Below, in pieces: positions 8,193 to 15,864 of a stretch of 23,433 nt of DNA (positions within the stretch are counted from its first letter, which is position 1; every line of letters begins with the position of its first letter). A program made the position numbers and the translations under genes. The notes beneath the pieces are model-generated. The model was not told where the DNA came from. It worked only from the letters and a program-made list of their open reading frames with translations, and made no database searches. Source of the stretch: Spirochaetota bacterium (GTDB lineage: Bacteria; Spirochaetota; Spirochaetia; DSM-27196; PWMO01). Location: the NCBI GenBank assembly GCA_009908735.1, contig JAAAOR010000036.1, positions 1-23,433 of the forward strand, given 5' to 3'.

Positions 8193-8971
8193 TCTTCGTC
8201 ATCCCAATCAATTCGAAAACCGAGGGCCATCACGTTGAAGGCCAGGTGTGAGGCAACGGGGGCGACGAGGCTGCCGGTCAGCACGAAGAGAAGCCCCCAT
8301 ACGGCGCCCCACAGGCATTTCGTGACCACGCCCCAGAGCCCGAAGTGGACGTGGATGCTTCCGAAGGAGACGGCCGAGACGCCGAAAGCAGCCACCGCTG
8401 GCATCAGGTCCAGGCTCGTGAGCGCGGTGTAGAGGTAGCCGCGCCAGAGCACCTCCTCCGCCGTCACCGATGTGATCGTCAGCGCGAGCAATGCAGGGGC
8501 CGGCAACGTGCGCATGGTCGCTGTGGTCTCCTCCGTCTTGCCATCCATCAGGTACGCCAGTTGCTCCTCTTTGTCGACGGCGGTCTTGGTGGACCGCGCC
8601 TCGTGCTCGGAGGTGCGGGAGGGCGTGCCGCCGGCGGCCTCGGCGCGGCGATTCACCAGTGCAACCTCTGCGCGGTAGAGCGCCACGCCGACGGCCGCGC
8701 CCCCCGCAGCGGCAATCAGCAGCGACGCCGGCCCGGGCATCCCTTCGATCGCCGGCCACGCAACGCCGAGGTCGGTCGCCGATAGCGAATGCGGCGCGAG
8801 GAGGACTGCCATGACCGGAATCGCCAGCAGCCCCGTGTAGATCACGGTGTTGTAGCGCTGCACGTGGCGGGCCGTCAGCCCCGGCAGAATGGCGGGCGCG
8901 CCGCGATACAGGAAGCCGAACGCGATTCCGGTGATAGCCGGAAAGCCGATAATGGCGAAAAGGCCGATCAT
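8189..8971 (-). CDS. CPBP family intramembrane protease, SagE-like
   Basis: The product is 260 residues from the ATG at 8971; the frame also extends to a TTG at 9004. It is a polytopic membrane protein with the three CPBP (CAAX protease and bacteriocin-processing) motifs: E172-E173-x3-R177 in 'TAEEVLWRGYL', F203-x3-H207 in 'SFGSIHVHFG', and H242-x3-N246 in 'SHLAFNVMA'. All catalytic residues are present. A hydrophilic loop (about 105-150) separates the first helices from the catalytic core. In the streptolysin S cluster SagE is the proposed leader peptidase and immunity factor. Its position between SagB and the ABC genes supports the same role here. It overlaps the amidohydrolase start by 4 bp. 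Confidence 0.88.
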   Translation of the reverse strand: MIGLFAIIGFPAITGIAFGFLYRGAPAILPGLTARHVQRYNTVIYTGLLAIPVMAVLLAPHSLSATDLGVAWPAIEGMPGPASLLIAAAGGAAVGVALYRAEVALVNRRAEAAGGTPSRTSEHEARSTKTAVDKEEQLAYLMDGKTEETTATMRTLPAPALLALTITSVTAEEVLWRGYLYTALTSLDLMPAVAAFGVSAVSFGSIHVHFGLWGVVTKCLWGAVWGLLFVLTGSLVAPVASHLAFNVMALGFRIDWDDEE

Positions 8972-9044
8972 GAGAGCCGGTGAATCTGTCGGGAGGGCAA
9001 ACAACGGCTATGGCGGGGCGGCGCGTGAGGCCGAGGGAAGGCGC

Positions 9045-10040
9045 TTACCAGACCTGCGCGGAGGGCGGCAATTGACCGATCGAGAGCGCGCACGTGACGT
9101 ACTCTTCCCGGCCGTCGAGGTCGAGCAGGCGACCGTTCACCGCGTCGTCCTGGAACCCGAGCACGATGCACGAACCGAGGCCGAGGCTTTCGGCGGCGAG
9201 ATGCAGGGTCTGCGACACGATGCCCGTGTCGAGTTGCGCCATGCGGTAGGCGCGGCGCCCGTACTTCCACGACAGTCGCGACATAACCGGCGCGAGGAAG
9301 ACGATGGCGCTGGAGTTAGCAAGCCACTTCTGGCCCTGGCACATCTCGGCGGTTTTCCACCGGAAGTTGCCGCGCTCCATGCGTTCGAGGCAGTGATCGA
9401 CGGCGTGGTAGTGGTAGAGCCCCTGCTGCAACCCGTCCACGTCATTGACGACGACGTAGAGCTCGACGCACTGAAGGCCGCCGGTCGTGGGAACGGTGCG
9501 CGACGGGATGTTGGCGCGGTTGTAGCCGAGGCCCATGTCCTTCACGCCGTAGCCTTGGTACAGCAGCGTGCTAAGCTGGCCCTGGGTGATGGGCTCGCCG
9601 GTGTAGCTGCGGCGGCTGCGCCGGTTTTCCAGAAGCTGTGGCAGCGTCATGTCGATCGGCTCCCCCTCACGAGGCAGCGATACCCGCTCGCAGTCGGGGT
9701 ATTCCTTCTGCATATCCGGGCCGATTTTGACCTCTGCGTCCTGCTGGCCCTGCCACTCCTCCGTATCGGTTTCAATGTGGTTCTTGAGGGCGTTGGCGAT
9801 GAGCGACAGTTCAGTCACGGGGCCATGGCGGTCCCGGTCGCGCTGCCCGCGTTGGAGGATCAGCGACAGCGTCCGCTGCTCCTCTGGTGTCAGGTGCTGC
9901 AGTTCCTCGGCCAGGTCGTCGCGGAGGGCGGGGCCTGCGTCCGTGGACTCGGTTGAGGCCTCTGTCGAAAGCGATACGTCGCCGGGGGCGCCGTCGCCGC
10001 AGGCCGCCGTCTCGTTCGTCGTGTTCATTGTCTTAGACAT
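9045..10040 (-). CDS. SagB-type FMN-dependent azoline dehydrogenase
   Basis: The product is 331 residues. About 130 variable residues come first (a low-complexity Ser/Thr/Glu start, then a helical segment). A nitroreductase domain follows: 'LLENRRSRRSYTGEPITQGQLSTLLYQGYG', with the R-R-S-x-R FMN-phosphate motif at 140-144, 'PSRTVPTTGGLQCVELYVVV', 'QGLYHYHAVDHCLERM', 'YRMAQLDTGIVSQTLHLAAESLGLG', and the end 'CALSIGQLP'. This is the SagB/McbC family, which oxidises azolines on the modified precursor to aromatic azoles. The preserved motifs suggest an active enzyme. The ATG at 10040 follows a weak AGAAAG ribosome site. It lies about 100 bp after the degenerate SagB-like gene and 73 bp before the protease gene. 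Confidence 0.93.
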   Translation of the reverse strand: MSKTMNTTNETAACGDGAPGDVSLSTEASTESTDAGPALRDDLAEELQHLTPEEQRTLSLILQRGQRDRDRHGPVTELSLIANALKNHIETDTEEWQGQQDAEVKIGPDMQKEYPDCERVSLPREGEPIDMTLPQLLENRRSRRSYTGEPITQGQLSTLLYQGYGVKDMGLGYNRANIPSRTVPTTGGLQCVELYVVVNDVDGLQQGLYHYHAVDHCLERMERGNFRWKTAEMCQGQKWLANSSAIVFLAPVMSRLSWKYGRRAYRMAQLDTGIVSQTLHLAAESLGLGSCIVLGFQDDAVNGRLLDLDGREEYVTCALSIGQLPPSAQVW

Positions 10041-10141
10041 CTTTCTGGGAAATCAAATTTCAGGTCGAGCCTCGTTTCGGACGTCCGGTCCAGGGCGTCC
10101 CGGTTCGGGTACTCCGACGGCGAGGCGCATGCGTTCGGGAC

Positions 10142-10954
10142 TTATTTCTCCGGCGCGGACAGCGTGAGGATGGCGTAGGTGGAGCGCTCGACGCCATCAG
10201 CCAGGAGAAAGCGGTCGATGGCCGAATCGTGGAAGTCCTGGTGCACGGCCGCCTCCAGGCCCGTCGTCGGGACGTGCTGCTCGAAATGCGCGAGCAGGCG
10301 CCCCACGTCTAGGAGCGTGTGGCGATAGCCGCGCGGCCCCCACAGAATCATACGGCGCCAGGGGCAGGCGACGAGGAAGAACACCGCCTTTGTGCGCTGC
10401 CACTCCTCGGCGGACTTGCCCAGCTTGGCGCGGAGCCCGTTTATTTCCGGCGGGCTGACCTTTCGCTCGGTCCACAGGTGGCGCGACTCCGGCACAAAGC
10501 GCGTCAGGTGCTCGCCCTGCAGCACCAGCAGGTCGGCGCTGAAGAGCAGGTTCGTGGTATCGCCGGGCGTCGAAAACGGCTCTAGGACCTCCCGGACATC
10601 CGGATCCACCTCGTCGAGCAGGACGCGCAGGTTCTCGCTTTCATGATCGAGGTATTCCTCCTCTTTCATGTTGTACGAGGTTTCGAAAAACCATTCGCGG
10701 ATTTGCTTGAGCCGGTCCTCGTTGCCCTGCGGGTGAAACGGGGAATGGGGATGGATCTTGGAGTTCTCCTGGTAGAGCTCCGCAACATGCGGCTTTCGGC
10801 GAACGTGTCGCCGCTGGAAGTCGGATTCCGGCGATCGCTTGAGCGCGATGCTGTGCGGCGACGGGATGATCGATTCGTCCAGAAGCGCCTTCAGGTCTTG
10901 GGGAAGGCCCTCCAGGAGGCGGCGGCTTTTTGCGCCGGGAAGTTCGTCTATCAT
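10142..10954 (-). CDS. Second, degenerate SagB-like nitroreductase
   Basis: The product is 270 residues from the ATG at 10954; a GTG at 11005 would add 17 residues. The segment 'RRKPHVAELYQENSKIHP' resembles the 'EYHxxSK' opening of SagB-family proteins. The last third, 'MILWGPRGYRHTLLDVGRLLAHFEQH' to 'FLLADGVERSTYAILTL', has the nitroreductase pattern Y-R-x-x-x-x-D-x-G and the closing strand. It lacks the R-R-S-x-R flavin motif of the true SagB that follows. Many SagB-family dehydrogenases carry two nitroreductase domains in one chain, the first of them degenerate. Here the degenerate half seems to be a separate gene, so a structural partner of the active dehydrogenase is the likely role. 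Confidence 0.72.
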   Translation of the reverse strand: MIDELPGAKSRRLLEGLPQDLKALLDESIIPSPHSIALKRSPESDFQRRHVRRKPHVAELYQENSKIHPHSPFHPQGNEDRLKQIREWFFETSYNMKEEEYLDHESENLRVLLDEVDPDVREVLEPFSTPGDTTNLLFSADLLVLQGEHLTRFVPESRHLWTERKVSPPEINGLRAKLGKSAEEWQRTKAVFFLVACPWRRMILWGPRGYRHTLLDVGRLLAHFEQHVPTTGLEAAVHQDFHDSAIDRFLLADGVERSTYAILTLSAPEK

Positions 10955-11083
10955 GACGGTAGGGGTCGTAGGTGCGAGAATCGACGCACGCGGTCGGCGG
11001 ACCACGGCGGTCCGGTCGCGCGAGAACGAGGCGTCGGCCGGGCGCCGACGAGAGATCGGGCAAGGCCGGGCCTACATGCGGGT

Positions 11084-12214
11084 CTACATGAAGGTGTGGC
11101 GGTAGCCCTGACGCGTGTTGGCAGTAGAGGGCGAGCGCGGAAGCTTCAGGACCTCCTCGTAGTCGACGTACGGCTTCTCGAAGTTGAACCGGAAGCAGCG
11201 TCCAACCAGGTAGGATTCGCCGTACCCGATGAAGGAGGCGGCGGCGCTGGCGGTAAAGCCGCTAGTGGTGCTCAGATGCGCGGGTAGCGAGAAGAAGGTG
11301 CTCGGGACCCCGTCGGCATTCATCGCCTCCTTGTAGGTGTAGTAGTCGGCGCGGCTGACGGAGAGCGACGCTTCGCGCTGGATCTCGAACTCGTTGTAGC
11401 TACAGGTATCGCCGGGCACGTAGATCGGGCCGATGCAGGCCTCACTGCCGTCGAGAAAGACGGACATCCATGGCGTGCCGGTATCCAGCGCCACCATGTC
11501 GACAGCGTGGAAGAGGCTGGACTTGAACACTTCGGAGGCGGCAATGACGAAGTCCGACGTGGCGGTGAAGCGACGCAGGGCGGCTTCGTCCTGGACGGAC
11601 ACCGGGTGGAGGGTGACGTCACCGTCGTATCCGCGCTGCTCCAGGTGGTCGCGGAGGCTTTCCACGTAGGGCGTACCTTCGGTCAACAGCGGCGGCGCGA
11701 TGTTCGACTGACGGCGCTCGATCTCCGGATGCTCGACGGACCGGTCATCCAGCAACTGGACGCCACCGACGTCCATGCGGGCCAGCTCTTCGGCGATGCG
11801 GGTGCCAATCGGGCCGGCGCCGACGATGCCCACCGTGACGTCCGTCAGCGGCGCGGGGGCGTTCTTGAGCGTGCGCAGGTACAGCGACGCCAGGCTGTTC
11901 TCGGGGTCGACGAGGATGTTCTCCTCGACGAGATAGTCGATCAGGTTCTGCGCGTCCTCAATGTTCTCCTCGCGGATGATGCCGCGCTGGACGATGTCGA
12001 TGAGCGACGCCGGCTTCTGCATGTTGCGCAGGACGCGCCCGAGCAACTGCGTTTTGCCTTCGTCATTGACGACGCGCTGAAAGTCCGATCGGATACCGTG
12101 CAGCACCAGGACCTCGTCCTCGCCGGAGAAAACCACTTTCAGCGACGGGTTAACGACGTAGGTCTGTTGCGCGTCGGGGTAGGATTCGATGAGCTCGTGC
12201 GAACGATCTTCCAT
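11084..12214 (-). CDS. ThiF-like TOMM cyclodehydratase partner with RRE (SagC-like)
   Basis: The product is 376 residues. The first 110 form a winged-helix-like RiPP recognition element that should bind the precursor leader. A ThiF/E1-like Rossmann domain follows, with 'VTVGIVGAGPIGTRIAEELARM' (G132-x-G134-x-x-G137), 'VQLLDDRSVEHPEIERRQS', 'DFVIAAS', and 'CIGPIYVPGDTCSYNEF'. It ends with 'EEVLKLPRSPSTA', where relatives usually have LPRCPxC. The structural zinc cysteines are mostly gone: N274 replaces the second Cys after C271, and the C-terminal pair is S361/T364. In this family the ThiF protein presents the peptide to YcaO, which does the ATP-dependent chemistry. It lies directly downstream of the precursor gene. 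Confidence 0.88.
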   Translation of the reverse strand: MEDRSHELIESYPDAQQTYVVNPSLKVVFSGEDEVLVLHGIRSDFQRVVNDEGKTQLLGRVLRNMQKPASLIDIVQRGIIREENIEDAQNLIDYLVEENILVDPENSLASLYLRTLKNAPAPLTDVTVGIVGAGPIGTRIAEELARMDVGGVQLLDDRSVEHPEIERRQSNIAPPLLTEGTPYVESLRDHLEQRGYDGDVTLHPVSVQDEAALRRFTATSDFVIAASEVFKSSLFHAVDMVALDTGTPWMSVFLDGSEACIGPIYVPGDTCSYNEFEIQREASLSVSRADYYTYKEAMNADGVPSTFFSLPAHLSTTSGFTASAAASFIGYGESYLVGRCFRFNFEKPYVDYEEVLKLPRSPSTANTRQGYRHTFM

Positions 12215-12290
12215 GGGAAGAAGGGTCAGTGATGGGTGGGAGGGCGGAGAGGAGGGTGATCCGCGGATGCAGGGAAACAGCGGGGGCGCA

Positions 12291-12316
12291 GGCGAGCCGG
12301 GCGAAGGCCGCTCGCC
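12291..12316 (-). terminator. Hairpin between precursor and ThiF-like gene (possible attenuator)
   Basis: On the minus strand GGCGAGC pairs with GCTCGCC (7 bp), with GG/CC continuing the stem past a one-base bulge and a loop of about seven bases. No T-run follows, so it is not a classical strong terminator. It sits about 70 nt past the precursor stop, where streptolysin-type operons have a leaky terminator that keeps the precursor more abundant than its enzymes. The function is inferred. Confidence 0.35.
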
Positions 12317-12383
12317 GTCATGCCCCGGGCGGGCGGGGGAAAGAGCATCAACAGCCCTTCCCCACCAGCCCGTGAGCCGGTCC

Positions 12384-12524
12384 CTACACGGCAGCCAGCT
12401 GGGCGGAGTCGCCGTTGTTGCAGCAGCAGCAGCAGCACCAGCAGTTGCAGCAGGTGCCGGGCGCGATGGCGTGGCCGGCAGCGCCGTAGACGTTGAGGGA
12501 CTTGTTCTCGGTTGAGAGCTTCAT
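12384..12524 (-). CDS. TOMM precursor peptide, streptolysin S-like
   Basis: A 46-residue ORF runs from ATG at 12524 to TAG at 12384-12386 in the gap between the YcaO and ThiF-like genes. The leader starts MKLSTENKSLNVYG and ends A-I-A-P-G. The core then reads TCCNCWCCCCCCNN: nine Cys between residues 25 and 35, six consecutive (30-35). A short polar tail with one Ser (S40) ends AQLAAV. Streptolysin S SagA likewise has a leader ending V-A-P-G just before a cysteine run, so cleavage after Gly23 is expected. The cysteines are the natural substrates for cyclodehydration to thiazolines/thiazoles, and a contiguous run should give contiguous heterocycles. The six Cys codons are all TGC, forming a small trinucleotide repeat. 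Position among all the needed enzymes makes the call strong. Activity (cytolysin, antibacterial or other) is unknown. Confidence 0.93.
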   Translation of the reverse strand: MKLSTENKSLNVYGAAGHAIAPGTCCNCWCCCCCCNNGDSAQLAAV

Positions 12525-12653
12525 GGGAACGTGGTTCTAAGTAGAGTAAAGATGAGGTAAGCTGAGCGCGGTGCGACGAAAGCATCCGCCGACGTGCCCA
12601 GGCGGGGCAAAGAGAGCGCCCCTGACGCGGCGGTTGCCCGCTGCGCGTGGTGG

Positions 12654-12683
12654 GGAGAGCAGCGACGCAGCCGTCGGCTCTCC
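12654..12683 (-). promoter_or_regulatory. Strong hairpin upstream of the precursor gene
   Basis: GGAGAGC (12654-12660) pairs with GCTCTCC (12677-12683). CGACG (12663-12667) pairs with CGTCG (12672-12676), with a two-base AG bulge and a four-base loop, giving a 12-bp stem. It lies in the 190-bp gap between the YcaO stop and the precursor start. No T-run follows on either strand. It could stabilise a processed precursor mRNA or act as an attenuator. A separate precursor promoter in this gap is plausible, but I see no clear TAnnTTTG element. Confidence 0.4.
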
Positions 12684-12714
12684 GAAGAACGGTTGCAACG
12701 TGAGCTCTGCGCAA

Positions 12715-14187
12715 TCACGGAAAGGGGACCGGTCCCGGGTTCAGGTCTTCGTAGGACAGCGGCTCGTCCACCAGCCCGAGCTCGTAGGGCAGGTTGTAGA
12801 GGCGCGGGTGGCCGAGGTACGGGTTGGCCGTTACGTGCGGCTGCAGCAGCCCTGGCATGATCACCTTGCAGACGTGCAGCTGCTGCATCTGCGGTGGCGT
12901 GTAGTCGATGTAGATGGGATCGAAGTCGTGCTTCTCTAGCACGTCGAGCGTGAACTCGAGCTTCTCTTCACTGCTCTGAAACTCCCGCATCGGCAACTCG
13001 GAGAGCTTCACGGTTTCGGCGTCTTCGGCCTTTGAGAAGTACCATTCCAGCCGGTCGCGATTCTCCGGCCAGCCATAGTAGCCGAGGTTCTCCAGGAACG
13101 TCATCATCTCCTCCGGGGGCTTGTCCGGGGGAACGTCGAAGTAGAGCGCCGCGCCGGCCGACCAGACCCGGTCTGGCGCCACCGTGGCGAGCTTCATTTG
13201 CGCCTCCGACTGGCCGAACTCCACCAGCGCATCGGCCACGGCCTCGTCGGCGTCCACGTCCGCGCCGCCTCCGGCGTAGTAGGAAAACTTCTTGAGGTGA
13301 TCGTCAATGCCCATTACGGAGACGACCATCATCTCCGGCTCGGCCATGTCGTGGAGGTAGCAGTCGATGCCACCCGGAAGCGAGTGGAGCATGCTCGACA
13401 ACCGGTGCTGGTCGGGATGGCGCAGCGGCCGGTCGATCTCGATGCGACGCGGTGGAATACCGGAGTACCACGACGTCATCATGGCGTCGCGCTCGAACAG
13501 CTCTTTGATGCCGCCGAAGATCGCGCGGGAGCGGTTCACGTGGCACGCCATACCGGCCGAGGACGAGTACGCGATGTTGCGCTCGCCGGGCATGCTAAAG
13601 TAGAAGAACGACGCCAACTGCGCGGGCACCCAGACGCTGTCTCCGCTGATCAGGCGCTGCCCTTCCATCCAGCCGACGCGGGCGTCCTCGTCAAACGGCT
13701 CGAAGATGAAGTCGGGCTCGGCGTACTGCTCCTCGGCAAAGAGCGGCAGTTCGTCCGGGTGAATGCAGTTCTTGCCGTCCGCCGTGAGGTCGCGATAGCT
13801 ACCGTAGAGGATCTCGGTCTCGTCGGCGAAGGCTTTCAGCGTGCCGGCAAACCGTTCCACACTCTCCCCCATCGCGCCGAGCACGGAGTTCGGGATCTGC
13901 TGCCCCTTTCCGCCGGACACGATGCTCTCGTCGAGGCCGGTCTGCAGCCCGCTCATGCCGAGCATCTGACGCATCATGTGCTCCGTGCTGTACAGCGTGT
14001 TGTTGATCGAGAGCACCTGGGAGATCCCGGCAGCGCCGAAGAACGCGACCGATTTCCGGATCGGACCCTTCGGGTAGTAGAAGCGAAACAGATCCTGGAT
14101 GGTCTTCCCCTGCTCCTCGCTGATGAGGTGCGGGTAAATCTCCCGATGGGGATTTACGTAGGTGGTTTGTGGACGACAGTTCGACAT
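12715..14187 (-). CDS. YcaO-domain azoline-forming cyclodehydratase (SagD-like)
   Basis: The product is 490 residues from the ATG at 14187; the open frame extends to a TTG at 14277 that adds only unrelated sequence. YcaO motifs: 'SVLGAMGESVERFAG' with E108-x-x-E111-R112, 'DSVWVPAQLASFFY', and 'FGGIKELFERDAMMTSW' with E229-x-x-E232-R233-D234, the ATP/Mg-binding residues. The C-terminus is 'NPGPVPFP', the Pro-rich PxPxP tail typical of azoline-forming YcaO proteins and important for their catalysis. It uses ATP to activate backbone amides so that Cys/Ser/Thr side chains close to azolines on the precursor encoded just downstream. It should work with the separate ThiF-like protein as a two-part cyclodehydratase. 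All catalytic features appear intact. Confidence 0.95.
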   Translation of the reverse strand: MSNCRPQTTYVNPHREIYPHLISEEQGKTIQDLFRFYYPKGPIRKSVAFFGAAGISQVLSINNTLYSTEHMMRQMLGMSGLQTGLDESIVSGGKGQQIPNSVLGAMGESVERFAGTLKAFADETEILYGSYRDLTADGKNCIHPDELPLFAEEQYAEPDFIFEPFDEDARVGWMEGQRLISGDSVWVPAQLASFFYFSMPGERNIAYSSSAGMACHVNRSRAIFGGIKELFERDAMMTSWYSGIPPRRIEIDRPLRHPDQHRLSSMLHSLPGGIDCYLHDMAEPEMMVVSVMGIDDHLKKFSYYAGGGADVDADEAVADALVEFGQSEAQMKLATVAPDRVWSAGAALYFDVPPDKPPEEMMTFLENLGYYGWPENRDRLEWYFSKAEDAETVKLSELPMREFQSSEEKLEFTLDVLEKHDFDPIYIDYTPPQMQQLHVCKVIMPGLLQPHVTANPYLGHPRLYNLPYELGLVDEPLSYEDLNPGPVPFP

Positions 14188-14313
14188 GGAACCTGTGCGT
14201 TGATGTGTGCGGAACGGATCGTGGAAGACGGGCCGCGCAGGACCCGAGCCATCCGGGCGATCGGATGGGTACGGCAAACGGAAACGGACAGAAGAATACG
14301 CGTCGAGCAGACG

Positions 14314-15786
14314 CTAGCGAACGACGGTCCCCGCGGCCTGTGCCTGTCGGTGGACGGCATCGGCGGCGCGAACACCGGATTCCAGGGCGCCCTGCATCCA
14401 GCCGCTCCACGCGGAGGTGTGCTCCCCGGCAAAGTGGATGCGGCCCTCCGGGCGGCGGGCTTCGGGAAGCACCTGCGTGAGCTGCGTGGGCTTGAACTGG
14501 GCGTACGCGCCCTTCGACCAGCGGTCGTCGTCCCACGACTTTGACACGGAACCGGTGACGTGCGACCGGATGCCGGGGTACATGCGTTCGATGTGCTGCA
14601 GCACGGCCTCGGCTCGGCGCGGGGTCGAGAGCGGTTTCAGGCGACGGGCATCGGCCCCGACGAGAATAGCAGCCAGGACGACACCCGGGCCGGGTTGCCC
14701 GAGCGTGGCGTTCGAGACGTAGGTGACGGGGGTGTCCGTCGGCATCCAGAACGGCGGTGGGTCGAACGGCAGGTGGTCGAACGTCAGGAAAACGCATAGC
14801 ACGGAGGTGTACGACAACGACTGAACCGCGCGCCACTTGGCGGCCGGCAGCGGCGGGTCGACCTCCAGGCCCTGCAAGACGGAGAACGGTACGGTGCAGA
14901 TCATCCGGTCGGCTGTGACGACCTCGCTGGCCCCGCAAATGGCGCGGACGCCGTCGTCGTCCTGCTCCAGCCGCGTGACGGGAGCGTTGTACCGAATGGC
15001 GTCTCCCCCGGTCGCGTCGTCCACCGCGGCAGCGAGCGCCGTGGCGAGGCGATCGGTCCCGCCCTTCATCGCGTAAATCTGCATGCTGGTGAGCGTCTGG
15101 TGCAGGGCGCGAAGCAGAAACAACGCGGAGGCGTCGTTCACGTCGTCGACCCAGCTGTCCAGAACGCCCATGCTGAGCAGGTTCGTGGCAGCCGGCGACG
15201 CCCCCTGCCGACGCATGAGTTCGGGAAAGGCGATTTGGTCGTACGCCTGCAGATGCGGCGGCGGCCAGTCGGGAGCGGATGGGTCGCCCAGCTCCTCCAG
15301 AAGCGGCATCAGGTAGGCCCCGCGCATTCCGTGCAACCCCATCTCGTGCTCCGCCGCGGACAAGTCCAGCGGCCATTCTGCATCGGGCGCGGTGGCGTCG
15401 ACAAGCTTGTTGTGGGTGTAGTACGTAAAGCCGAGGTTGTCCTGACCGAGCGGCGTCAGGCCCAGCCCCAGTTCGTCGATCAGGCGCACGACGAGGGTGT
15501 GACGTCCCTGCACGAAGAGCGGTCCGGCGTTGGCGTATGTTGCGCCGGGGAACGGATCGCGGAGCGTGATCAGTCGTCCGCCAGGACGGTCGCGCGCCTC
15601 CAGGACGGTGACGCGATGCCCGCTGCGATCGAGGCGACGAGCGGCCATCAGTCCGGCCAGTCCCGCCCCGATCACAACCACGTGCTCTCGGTCGGCCGGG
15701 GCGGCGCGAGTCGGCACCGGCCGCGAGGGGACGGCCAACCCGAGGAGCGCGGCAGCGGAGGATTTCAGGAAACGACGTCGATGCAT
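14314..15786 (-). CDS. Tat-exported flavin amine oxidase
   Basis: The product is 490 residues from the ATG at 15786, which directly gives the twin-arginine signal 'HRRRFLKSSAAALLGLA' (R-R-x-F-L-K). A folded FAD enzyme should thus be exported to the periplasm. The FAD motif is 'VVVIGAGLAGLMAARRL' (G40-x-G42-x-x-G45), with 'VTVLEARDRPGGRL' after it and the closing flavin loop 'RIHFAGEHTSAWSGWMQGALESG'. These mark the monoamine/L-amino-acid oxidase family. The substrate is unknown. Sitting between the TPR gene and the cyclodehydratase on the same strand (about 78 bp and 126 bp gaps), it may oxidise the peptide or an amine liberated from it. Such an enzyme is not a standard TOMM component, so the role is speculative. 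Confidence 0.85.
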   Translation of the reverse strand: MHRRRFLKSSAAALLGLAVPSRPVPTRAAPADREHVVVIGAGLAGLMAARRLDRSGHRVTVLEARDRPGGRLITLRDPFPGATYANAGPLFVQGRHTLVVRLIDELGLGLTPLGQDNLGFTYYTHNKLVDATAPDAEWPLDLSAAEHEMGLHGMRGAYLMPLLEELGDPSAPDWPPPHLQAYDQIAFPELMRRQGASPAATNLLSMGVLDSWVDDVNDASALFLLRALHQTLTSMQIYAMKGGTDRLATALAAAVDDATGGDAIRYNAPVTRLEQDDDGVRAICGASEVVTADRMICTVPFSVLQGLEVDPPLPAAKWRAVQSLSYTSVLCVFLTFDHLPFDPPPFWMPTDTPVTYVSNATLGQPGPGVVLAAILVGADARRLKPLSTPRRAEAVLQHIERMYPGIRSHVTGSVSKSWDDDRWSKGAYAQFKPTQLTQVLPEARRPEGRIHFAGEHTSAWSGWMQGALESGVRAADAVHRQAQAAGTVVR

Positions 15787-15864
15787 GACAGTCAGGAGTT
15801 CACACAAAGAAGACGACGGGGCGGAACGAAAGGATGGGGCAGGAACGCCCGGAACAGCCGAATG

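Noticed and set aside
8889..9956. 355-codon plus-strand frame opposite SagB
   Set aside because: Antisense to a canonical SagB dehydrogenase; composition typical of a shadow frame.
12226..12714. 162-codon minus-strand frame across the precursor region
   Set aside because: It is out of frame with the precursor ORF and its translation is Arg/Leu/Pro-rich with no domain. It would read the TGC repeat as poly-Leu and has no support.
13198..14544. 448-codon plus-strand frame opposite the YcaO gene
   Set aside because: Antisense of an unambiguous YcaO gene with intact motifs and a PxPxP tail; the plus translation has no domain signal.
13799..15376. 525-codon minus-strand frame overlapping the oxidase and YcaO genes
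   Set aside because: It is the shifted frame of the true genes, extremely Arg-rich, and bridges two separate genes; no motif.
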